In this document: positions 1-5,181 of the stretch, piece after piece
Position numbering within the stretch: the first letter of the stretch is position 1
Layout: every line of letters begins with the position of its first letter
NCBI GenBank assembly: GCA_965371355.1
Contig: CBDUYD010000183.1
Span: 1 to 5,626 of the forward strand
Length of the DNA stretch: 5,626 nt
Source: JASJHI01 sp965371355
GTDB lineage: Bacteria > Actinomycetota > Acidimicrobiia > Acidimicrobiales > Ilumatobacteraceae
Direction of reading: 5' to 3'
Position numbers and translations under genes: made by a program
Notes under the pieces: generated by a model
What the model was told of the DNA's origin: nothing
The model's input: only the letters and a program-made list of their open reading frames with translations
Database searches by the model: none

Positions 1-37
1 CTCCGACCGGCTCATCTCCGACCGGGCGACGACGTGG

Positions 38-787
38 TCAGGGCGATTTCAGCTCGAATGTCGTCGCGTACCCGGTGCCGAGGCGGGGACCCGCGGCGCG
101 GGCGTGGGTGCGGATGAACCCGGGGTCACCGTCGTCGAGGTGTTCGAGATAGAGCTCGTGGCACAGGAGTGAGGCGACACCGGTCGCGATGTGGTCGCCG
201 ACGTCGACGGCGTGGGTCGGATTCGGCGACGCATTGAACGCGACGAAGCGGACCCCGCCCCACGGTTCGACCCCGAGGTCGCGGAAGACCCAGGGATTGT
301 CCGCGTCGCGGACCGCGTCGAGCAGCGCGATCCCCAGTGCGCGGTGGTCGGCGTGGTTCCAGCTTCGTCCGCCCCAGCCGTCGTGCCCATCCCAACTTTC
401 GTGGTAGTTGATCGACACGATCACCTCGGGACGGTGACGACGGATGCATCCGGCGAGCGCCCGGCGGAGATCGAGATCGGCGACGAGCGTCCCGTCCGGA
501 AAATCGAGGAACTCGACGTCGGTCACGCCGACCACCCGGCAGCTCTCCCGTTGCTCGCGTTCGCGCGCCGGCCCGACCTGCTCGGGCGGCAGAGACGAGA
601 TCCCCGCCTCACCGCTCGTCGCCAGCGCGTAGCGGATGTCCTTGCCCTGTGCGGTCCATCGGGCGATCGCGGAAGAGGCGCCGTACTCCATGTCGTCGGG
701 GTGCGCGACGACCGCGAGCCCGCGCGTCCAGTCCTCCGGAACCGGCGACAGATCGGCCTCCGGAGGGTTGGTGGGGTCTCCGGTCAA
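38..787 (-). CDS. PIG-L/LmbE family zinc-dependent deacetylase
   Basis: Predicted 249-residue PIG-L family protein. Members remove N-acetyl groups from amino sugars or related small molecules; actinobacterial relatives include MshB and Mca of mycothiol metabolism. Near the N-terminus is AHPDDMEYG (residues 28-36), the family zinc motif, with H29 and D32 as expected ligands. NHADHRA (144-150) supplies the third ligand, H148, by family analogy. The usual Glu after HPDD is Met here, followed by Glu, a variant that also occurs in this family. No signal peptide or membrane segment is seen, so it is probably cytoplasmic. The start is inferred to be TTG at 787-785, whose last two bases are the first two of the proS stop codon. 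No ATG or GTG lies nearby in frame before the zinc motif, and no clear Shine-Dalgarno is seen, so translation probably depends on coupling to proS. The family call is strong; the substrate cannot be told, and MshB-like or Mca-like activity is not shown. Confidence 0.88.
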   Translation of the reverse strand: MTGDPTNPPEADLSPVPEDWTRGLAVVAHPDDMEYGASSAIARWTAQGKDIRYALATSGEAGISSLPPEQVGPAREREQRESCRVVGVTDVEFLDFPDGTLVADLDLRRALAGCIRRHRPEVIVSINYHESWDGHDGWGGRSWNHADHRALGIALLDAVRDADNPWVFRDLGVEPWGGVRFVAFNASPNPTHAVDVGDHIATGVASLLCHELYLEHLDDGDPGFIRTHARAAGPRLGTGYATTFELKSP

Positions 788-2556
788 GTGAGCGCCAGCA
801 GGTGCTCGACGATGTCGTCGGCGGGCACGTCGACCCGGTCGCCCGAGCGGCGGTCCTTGACCTCGATCGTGGGGCCCGTCTCGTCGGCGATGCCGCGGCC
901 GATCACCACGATGGTCGGCACGCCGATCAAGTCGGCGTCCTTGAACCGAACGCCGGGTGACACGCCCACCCGGTCGTCGAACAGGACCCGCAGACCGGCG
1001 GCCTCGAGGTCGGCCGCGACGCGTTCGGCGGCGGGTCGCTGTGGACCGCCCTCCTTGCCGGCGATCAGGAGGTGTACATCGGCTGGCGAGATCTCGCGTG
1101 GCCAGCAGAGCCCGAGCTCGTCGCAGGTCGCCTCGGCCAGCGCTCCGAGGGCACGCGAGATCCCTATCCCGTATGAGCCCATCGTCGGTGTGATCGGCCG
1201 GCCGTTCTCGTCCTGCACCGTGAGTTCGAGCGCCTCGGCGTACTTGCGGCCGAGTTGGAAGATGTGCCCGATCTCGATGCCCCGGGCGATCTCGACCGGT
1301 GAGCCGCACGCCGGGCACAGGTCGCCGTCCTGGATCTCGGCCGCCTCGATCGTGCCGTCGGCAGTGAAGTCGCGTCCGGTGACGAGGCCGATGACGTGGT
1401 GACCTGGGCGATCGGCTCCGGTGATCCACGAGGTGCCGTCGACGATGCGCGGGTCGAGGAGGTAGCGGATTCCCGAGCTGGCGGCCGACCCGAGTACGCC
1501 GGGTCCGATGTAGCCCTTGACGAGCGATGGATGGGCGGCGAAATCGGCCTCGGTGAAGGGCTCGGGCTCGGCCGGGAGGATCTGTGCCTCGAGGCGCTTC
1601 ATGTCGATCTCGCGGTCGCCGGGCAAGCCGATCGCCAGCGGCTCGACCGTGCCGTCGGGATGGCGCAGATTGAGCACGACGTTCTTCAGCGTGTCGGCGG
1701 CGGTCCATCGGCGCTCGGCGTGCCGCGTGTTCTCGTCGGCGTTGACGAAGTCGACCAGCGTCGCGATCGTCGGCGTGTCAGGGGTGTCGTGCACGAGGGC
1801 CTCGGCGAGGTCGTCGAACGGGACAGCGTCGGGGCGAGGCGTGTCGACCGCCTCGACGTTGGCTGCGTAGTCGCACGTGGTGCAGCGGATGAACGTGTCC
1901 TCGCCGACGTCCATCGGCGACAGGAACTCCTCGGAGGCGGACCCGCCCATCGCACCGGACATCGCCGACACGATCACGTAGGGCAGGCCGAGACGGTCGA
2001 ATAGCTCGATGTACGCCGCGCGGTGGGCGTCGTACGACCGCTGGAGGCCCTCGTCGTCGACGTCGAAGCTGTACGAGTCCTTCATCACGAACTCGCGCCC
2101 GCGCAACAGCCCGGCGCGCGGGCGCGCCTCGTCACGGAACTTCGTCTGGATCTGGAAGAGCGACAGCGGGAGGTCCTTGTAGGACGAATAGAGGTCCTTG
2201 ACGAGCAGCGTGAACATCTCCTCGTGTGTCGGAGCGAGGAGGAGGTCTGCACCCCGACGATCGTGGAGGCGGAACAGCGTGTCGCCGTACTCGGTCCAGC
2301 GACCGCTCGCCTCGTACGGCTCGCGCGGCAGGAGCGAGGGGATGTGCACCTCCTGGAACCCGGCGGCGATCATCTCCTCGCGTACGATCCGCTCGAGGTT
2401 CTGGAACACGATCCACCCGAGGGGGAGCCACGAGAACCCACCCGGTGCGGCGCGGCGGATGTAGCCCGCCCGGACGAGCAGGCGGTGGCTCGCCACCTCG
2501 GCGTCGGCCGGATCGTCGCGGAGGGTTCGCAGGAACAGCGTCGACATCCTGAGCAC
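784..2556 (-). CDS. proS: Prolyl-tRNA synthetase, bacterial type with editing domain
   Basis: Charges tRNA-Pro with proline in the cytoplasm. The 590 residues match the usual length of bacterial-type class II ProRS with an inserted editing domain. Visible landmarks are [17 protein letters not shown] (23-39), PTHEE (109-113), the motif 2 region [17 protein letters not shown] (140-156), and motif 3 [11 protein letters not shown] (463-473) with R468. Residues about 240-405 form the YbaK-like insertion that hydrolyses mischarged Ala-tRNA-Pro; K291 and H387 sit where its functional Lys and His are expected, an alignment made by eye. CxxC pairs at 225-228 and 414-417 flank the insertion and could form a metal site. 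The C-terminal anticodon-binding domain is about 493-590. I chose GTG at 2556 because [20 protein letters not shown] aligns with mycobacterial ProRS from its N-terminus and AGGG lies 7 nt upstream; ATG at 2547 is the alternative. It is divergent from rimP and its stop overlaps the deacetylase start. Confidence 0.97.
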   Translation of the reverse strand: MLRMSTLFLRTLRDDPADAEVASHRLLVRAGYIRRAAPGGFSWLPLGWIVFQNLERIVREEMIAAGFQEVHIPSLLPREPYEASGRWTEYGDTLFRLHDRRGADLLLAPTHEEMFTLLVKDLYSSYKDLPLSLFQIQTKFRDEARPRAGLLRGREFVMKDSYSFDVDDEGLQRSYDAHRAAYIELFDRLGLPYVIVSAMSGAMGGSASEEFLSPMDVGEDTFIRCTTCDYAANVEAVDTPRPDAVPFDDLAEALVHDTPDTPTIATLVDFVNADENTRHAERRWTAADTLKNVVLNLRHPDGTVEPLAIGLPGDREIDMKRLEAQILPAEPEPFTEADFAAHPSLVKGYIGPGVLGSAASSGIRYLLDPRIVDGTSWITGADRPGHHVIGLVTGRDFTADGTIEAAEIQDGDLCPACGSPVEIARGIEIGHIFQLGRKYAEALELTVQDENGRPITPTMGSYGIGISRALGALAEATCDELGLCWPREISPADVHLLIAGKEGGPQRPAAERVAADLEAAGLRVLFDDRVGVSPGVRFKDADLIGVPTIVVIGRGIADETGPTIEVKDRRSGDRVDVPADDIVEHLLALT

Positions 2557-2562
2557 AGCGGA

Positions 2563-2568
2563 ACCCTA
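2563..2568 (-). promoter_or_regulatory. proS: Possible -10 element for leaderless proS mRNA
   Basis: On the minus strand TAGGGT fits TANNNT and ends 6 nt before the GTG start codon of proS, the spacing seen for leaderless actinobacterial transcripts. The same bases contain AGGG, which reads equally well as a Shine-Dalgarno 7 nt from GTG. No good -35 hexamer is seen; the matching region lies inside the inverted repeat. The two readings cannot be separated by sequence alone. Confidence 0.25.
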
Positions 2569-2594
2569 ACGGTGCCGACACGGTCGGCACCGTT
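2568..2594. promoter_or_regulatory. Perfect inverted repeat at the proS start (operator or leader hairpin)
   Basis: Arms AACGGTGCCGAC (2568-2579) and GTCGGCACCGTT (2583-2594) are exact reverse complements around a 3-nt spacer. The left edge abuts AGGG, the putative proS Shine-Dalgarno (2567-2564 on the minus strand). It could be a DNA operator for a dimeric regulator or an RNA hairpin limiting access to the proS start. No T-tract follows on either strand, so a plain terminator is unlikely. The function is inferred; the symmetry is directly visible. Confidence 0.55.
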
Positions 2595-2673
2595 GGTCGC
2601 GGCATGACCCGCGCCGGGACTCGCGCCGGGCGTGCGGCGCTCGTGGGCGACCCGGCTCGATCGGTGGAATCAC

Positions 2674-2682
2674 TGCTAAGAT
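2674..2682 (+). promoter_or_regulatory. Extended -10 promoter candidate for the rimP-nusA-ylxR-infB operon
   Basis: TGCTAAGAT combines a TGN extension with TAAGAT, a good match to the TANNNT -10 consensus. It is AT-richer than its surroundings. No convincing -35 is found 16-18 nt upstream, as expected for an extended -10. A start about 7 nt downstream, near 2689, would give a leader of about 70 nt holding two hairpins before the rimP ribosome-binding site. Confidence 0.45.
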
Positions 2683-2692
2683 CGGACTTCCG

Positions 2693-2710
2693 TTTGGTTC
2701 GGAACCGAAA
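2693..2710 (+). promoter_or_regulatory. First small hairpin of the rimP leader
   Basis: GGTT (2696-2699) can pair with AACC (2703-2706) across CGG, and the stem can be extended by TTT (2693-2695) with AAA (2708-2710) if G2707 is bulged out. An alternative pairing is TTCCG (2688-2692) with CGGAA (2700-2704). Its last two bases, A2709 and A2710, are also the first two of the downstream stronger stem, so the two structures could weakly compete. The role is inferred. Confidence 0.35.
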
Positions 2711-2743
2711 GGCGTGGGGCTGGGCCCCACGCCTTGTTTGTTG
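2709..2743 (+). terminator. Terminator-like attenuator candidate in the rimP leader
   Basis: Arms AAGGCGTGGGGC (2709-2720) and GCCCCACGCCTT (2724-2735) pair perfectly across a 3-nt loop. Counting from the last two stem bases, 7 of the 10 positions 2734-2743 are T. This is a GC-rich stem plus an imperfect U-tract lying between the putative promoter and the strong rimP Shine-Dalgarno. No gene ends upstream on this strand, so it would act as an attenuator rather than a gene-end terminator. Attenuator leaders ahead of rimP-nusA-infB have been proposed bioinformatically in gammaproteobacteria; homology to those is not claimed. No clear antiterminator pairing was found. Confidence 0.55.
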
Positions 2744-2751
2744 AAAGGAGG
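2744..2751 (+). promoter_or_regulatory. rimP: Strong Shine-Dalgarno of rimP
   Basis: AAAGGAGG lies 8 nt before the rimP ATG, the strongest ribosome-binding site in the window. It fixes the rimP start. It directly follows the U-rich tail of the attenuator candidate; CCTT at 2732-2735 could pair weakly with its AAGG. Confidence 0.85.
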
Positions 2752-2759
2752 CAGATCGC

Positions 2760-3287
2760 ATGACCGCAACGGCAGAGATCGACCGCGTCCGCGCTCTCGT
2801 GCAACCGATCGCCTCCGACCTCGACCTCGACCTCTACGACGTCGAGCGGCGAGGTGGCACCATCCGGGTCACGCTCGATGGCGCCGTCGGCTCGGGCGAG
2901 GGGATCACACTCGATCAGATCGCGCTGGCGACCCGCCTCATCTCGAGGGAAATGGATCACGAGGATCCGATCTCCGGGCACTACACACTCGAGGTCACGA
3001 GCCCCGGCCTCGAGCGTCCACTGCGCACGCCCGCACACTTCCAGCGCGAAGTCGGCAAGCAGGTCACGGTGCGACTGCGCGACGTTCTCAACGACGAACG
3101 CCGCATCGAGGGGTTGCTCACCACAGCAGACGATCTGCATGCGACCGTGCGGCTCTCGTCCGGTGAGGAGCGAACGGTCGACTATCAGGCGATCGACAAG
3201 GCCCGCACGATCGTCGACTGGTCGAAGCCGAACAGGCCGGGCAAGCGGCGAACAGCCGCCGAGAACGAGGAGACGAATCCATCGTGA
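2760..3287 (+). CDS. rimP: Ribosome maturation factor RimP
   Basis: RimP binds free 30S subunits and assists late 30S assembly in the cytoplasm. The 175-residue product has the RimP signature EVTSPGLERPLRTPAHF (78-94), joining the N-terminal alpha/beta domain (about 5-88) to the SH3-like C-terminal domain (about 92-155, containing VTVRLRD and RTVDYQAIDKARTIVDW). The N-terminal pattern, with YDVERRGGTIRVTLD followed by GITLDQIALATRLISREMD, fits the family. A charged tail of about 20 residues (156-175) lies beyond the conserved core and is probably flexible. The ATG at 2760 is set by AAAGGAGG 8 nt upstream and is the only ATG start chosen in this window. It is the first gene of the operon, and its TGA overlaps the nusA GTG by 4 bp (GTGA), which suggests translational coupling. 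Confidence 0.96.
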   Translation: MTATAEIDRVRALVQPIASDLDLDLYDVERRGGTIRVTLDGAVGSGEGITLDQIALATRLISREMDHEDPISGHYTLEVTSPGLERPLRTPAHFQREVGKQVTVRLRDVLNDERRIEGLLTTADDLHATVRLSSGEERTVDYQAIDKARTIVDWSKPNRPGKRRTAAENEETNPS

Positions 3288-4822
3288 GCAACCTTGACAT
3301 GAGCGAGGCAATCTCGATGCTGGCGCAGGAGAAGGGCCTCTCAGAGGAGGCGTTGCTGCACGTGATGGTCGACGCCCTCGCCTCGGCCTACAAGCGCCGC
3401 CCGGATGCCGCCGACGAGGTCGTCGTACAGGTCAATCCCGAGACGATGGAGTTCTCTTTCATCGCCTACGACGTCGACGAGGACGGCAACTGGATCAACG
3501 AGCGCGACGACACCCCCAAGCGTGACGAACTCGGCCGCATCGCCGCGACGACGTTCCGTCAGGTGATGAGCCAGAAGATCCGCGAGGTCGAGTCCGAGCG
3601 CAAATTCGAGGAGTACGCCAACCGCGAGGGCGACATCGTCACCGGCATCATCCACCGCACCGACGCCCGCTACACCCTGCTCGATCTCGGCAGGGTCGAG
3701 GCACTGCTCCCGCAGGCCGAGCAGGTGCCGTTCGAGCGGCCCGTGCAAGGCGATCGCCAGAAGGCCTACATCGTCGAGGTGCGGCGCACGCCGAAGGGGC
3801 CCCAGATCGTCGTGTCGCGCACGCATCCGGGCCTGATCAAGCGACTGTTCGAACTCGAGGTGCCCGAGATCGCCGACGGTGTCGTCGAGATCAAGGCATG
3901 CGCCCGCGAGCCCGGTCACCGCACCAAGATCGCCGTGTGGTCGAACGACCACAACGTCGATCCGGTCGGCGCGTGCGTCGGCGCGCGCGGTGGACGCGTG
4001 CGGATGGTGGTCAACGAGATGCGCGGCGAGAAGATCGACATCGTCCCGTTCAGCGCGGACGTCTCCGATTTCGTCGCCAAGGCGCTGTCGCCGGCCAAGG
4101 TCACCCAGGTTATCCTGTCGAGCGACGGCACCCAGGCCGACGTCATCGTGCCCGACCATCAGCTCAGCCTGGCGATCGGCCGCGAGGGCCAGAACGCCCG
4201 CCTCTCGGCACGGCTCACCGGCGTGCGGGTCGACATCCGCTCCGAGACCCAACTCGCCGAGGGTGTCCCCTCGGCTGCTCAGGCCGAGGCCGACGTCGAC
4301 TATGCCGACGGAGAGTGGGTGACCAATCGCGAGACCGGCGAGATGGAATGGCACGAGGCCGACGGATCGGTGATCAGCGAGGCCGACTGGCTGAACCAGC
4401 AGGCCGCGAACGCGGCGGCCGCGGCCAACGCCCCCGCGCAGGCAGCCGAGGCCGCGAAGCCCGCAGAATCCGCAGAGTCCGATGGTGCGGACGCGGTGGC
4501 CGAGGCGGCGAAGTCCGAGGCATCCGCGGAGGGAGTCGGTGATGGGGCCGGAGACGACACCGCCGACACCGACGAGGCGACAGACGACACCGCAGACTCC
4601 TCGTCAACCGATGCCGGCGATGAGACCGGCGAGCAGGCCGCCGCCGCCCCCGACACCGCCGACACCGACGAGGCGACCGACACCGATGAGCAGGCCGGCG
4701 ACGACACCGACGAGGCGACCGACACCGGCGGGGCGACCGACACCGATGAGCAGGCCGGCGACGACGCAGACGACGCGACCGACACCGGCGGGGCGACCGA
4801 CGGCGGGGACGACTCGAACTGA
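3284..4822 (+). CDS. nusA: Transcription termination/antitermination factor NusA with long acidic repeat tail
   Basis: NusA binds RNA polymerase and nascent RNA and modulates pausing, termination and antitermination. The 512 residues comprise an N-terminal polymerase-binding domain (about 1-112), an S1 domain (about 113-182, from REGDIVTGIIHR), KH1 with GARG (233-236), and KH2 with GREG (299-302) in LAIGREGQNARLSARLTG. The core up to about residue 320 aligns by eye with mycobacterial NusA. Beyond it lie a tryptophan-containing segment (about 335-372), an Ala/Glu-rich stretch (373-420), and a final 92 residues with 35 Asp or Glu and no Lys or Arg, including two 20-residue repeats. Mycobacterial NusA stops shortly after KH2, so this tail is an extension, placed where E. 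coli NusA carries acidic repeats but with no obvious similarity. The GTG at 3284 overlaps the rimP stop, with GAGGAG about 11 nt upstream; ATG at 3299 is a weaker alternative. Confidence 0.96.
   Translation: MSNLDMSEAISMLAQEKGLSEEALLHVMVDALASAYKRRPDAADEVVVQVNPETMEFSFIAYDVDEDGNWINERDDTPKRDELGRIAATTFRQVMSQKIREVESERKFEEYANREGDIVTGIIHRTDARYTLLDLGRVEALLPQAEQVPFERPVQGDRQKAYIVEVRRTPKGPQIVVSRTHPGLIKRLFELEVPEIADGVVEIKACAREPGHRTKIAVWSNDHNVDPVGACVGARGGRVRMVVNEMRGEKIDIVPFSADVSDFVAKALSPAKVTQVILSSDGTQADVIVPDHQLSLAIGREGQNARLSARLTGVRVDIRSETQLAEGVPSAAQAEADVDYADGEWVTNRETGEMEWHEADGSVISEADWLNQQAANAAAAANAPAQAAEAAKPAESAESDGADAVAEAAKSEASAEGVGDGAGDDTADTDEATDDTADSSSTDAGDETGEQAAAAPDTADTDEATDTDEQAGDDTDEATDTGGATDTDEQAGDDADDATDTGGATDGGDDSN
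4681..4800 (+). repeat. Two-copy 60-bp tandem repeat inside nusA
   Basis: Positions 4681-4740 and 4741-4800 match at 57 of 60 bases, and the similarity extends about 9 nt upstream (GGCGACCGA at 4672-4680). Each copy encodes a 20-residue Asp/Thr-rich unit containing TDTDEQAGDD and ATDTGG. The unit length is a multiple of three, so duplication keeps the reading frame. Shorter related pieces (DTADTDEATD) occur twice upstream, pointing to stepwise expansion. Confidence 0.92.
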
Positions 4823-4824
4823 GG
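4821..4824 (+). promoter_or_regulatory. ylxR: Shine-Dalgarno of ylxR overlapping the nusA stop
   Basis: GAGG begins with the last two bases of the nusA TGA and lies 5 nt before the GTG at 4830. This supports that GTG as the ylxR start and suggests re-initiation by ribosomes finishing nusA. Confidence 0.6.
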
Positions 4825-4829
4825 ATGTC

Positions 4830-5132
4830 GTGCGATCCGAACCCATCCGCAGCTGCGTCGGCTGCCGCACACGCCGTGGTATGTCCGCGCTCGTGCGCGT
4901 CACCCGCGCGTCGGGCTCGATCGTGGTCGGCGGGCCGAGTTCGGGGCGCGGCACCTGGTTGTGCCGCACGATCTCGGGTGTGTCCGAGTCGTGTGTCGAG
5001 GCTGCGATCGAGCAGCGAGCGTTCGCCCGGGCGTGGCGCGGTCCGGTCGGCGCCGACGAACACGAGATCATCCGCGATCGCACGCGTGCGATCGAGCGAC
5101 GACACGGCTTACCGAGCCCGGATGCGCGTTGA
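4830..5132 (+). CDS. ylxR: YlxR family (DUF448) nucleic-acid-binding protein
   Basis: A 100-residue YlxR protein. The family is encoded almost always between nusA and infB; members are reported to bind RNA or act as nucleoid-associated transcription regulators, and one has been linked to RNase P activity. The sequence shows IRSCVGCRTRR (6-16) with C9 and C12, then LVRVTRASGSIVVGGPSSGRGTWLC (21-45) with the GRG-aromatic-x-C signature at 39-45, and C55 in the position of the family's last Cys. The C-terminal 30 residues (RGPVGADEHEIIRDRTRAIERRHG onwards) are highly charged and not part of the core. The GTG at 4830 is chosen because GAGG lies 5 nt upstream and the YlxR core starts immediately after it; frame-extended upstream sequence is a shadow of nusA. 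An ATG at 4825 is in another frame. The start is 7 nt after the nusA stop. Confidence 0.92.
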   Translation: MRSEPIRSCVGCRTRRGMSALVRVTRASGSIVVGGPSSGRGTWLCRTISGVSESCVEAAIEQRAFARAWRGPVGADEHEIIRDRTRAIERRHGLPSPDAR

Positions 5133-5144
5133 TTGGCGCATCTG
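5119..5144 (+). other. Hairpin spanning the ylxR stop codon
   Basis: GATGCGC (5121-5127) pairs exactly with GCGCATC (5136-5142) across an 8-nt loop. One G-U pair and one C-G pair extend the stem to 9 bp. The loop holds the ylxR TGA (5130-5132). No T-tract follows, so it is not a canonical terminator. It may be an RNA-processing or translational feature between ylxR and infB, or chance in GC-rich DNA. Confidence 0.3.
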
Positions 5145-5181
5145 CGAGGGATTGACGACAGGGAAAGGTTGAATCGACAGC

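Noticed and set aside
191..1402. Plus-strand open frame of 403 codons opposite the deacetylase and proS
   Set aside because: No recognisable domain, and composition rich in Arg and Ser as in shadow frames; the opposite strand carries clearly recognised genes.
38..1708. Long minus-strand open frame of 556 codons covering the deacetylase and part of proS
   Set aside because: Only the part up to 787 resembles a PIG-L protein; the rest is Arg/Pro-rich shadow translation antisense to nothing and out of frame with proS, as expected in high-GC DNA.
2557..2680. T-box riboswitch controlling proS
   Set aside because: AGGGTTCCGC near the start faintly recalls a T-box sequence, but the full conserved motif is absent and the leader is too short for the specifier and antiterminator domains.
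2683..2735. tRNA gene ahead of rimP, as with metY in E. coli
   Set aside because: The hairpins do not form a cloverleaf: no acceptor, T-arm GTTCRANYC or anticodon arm in the right spacing.
3341..4354. Minus-strand open frame of 337 codons opposite nusA
   Set aside because: Composition rich in Asp, Leu, His and Val is the usual mirror of GC-rich codons on the other strand; no motif and no ribosome-binding signal found.
4825..5172. ATG-started frame after nusA (MSCDPNPSA...)
   Set aside because: Out of frame with the YlxR signature, which is read from GTG at 4830 with a Shine-Dalgarno 5 nt upstream.
5133..5181. ylxQ (L7Ae-like) gene between ylxR and infB, as in Firmicutes
   Set aside because: The gap is only 49 bp and cannot hold it.
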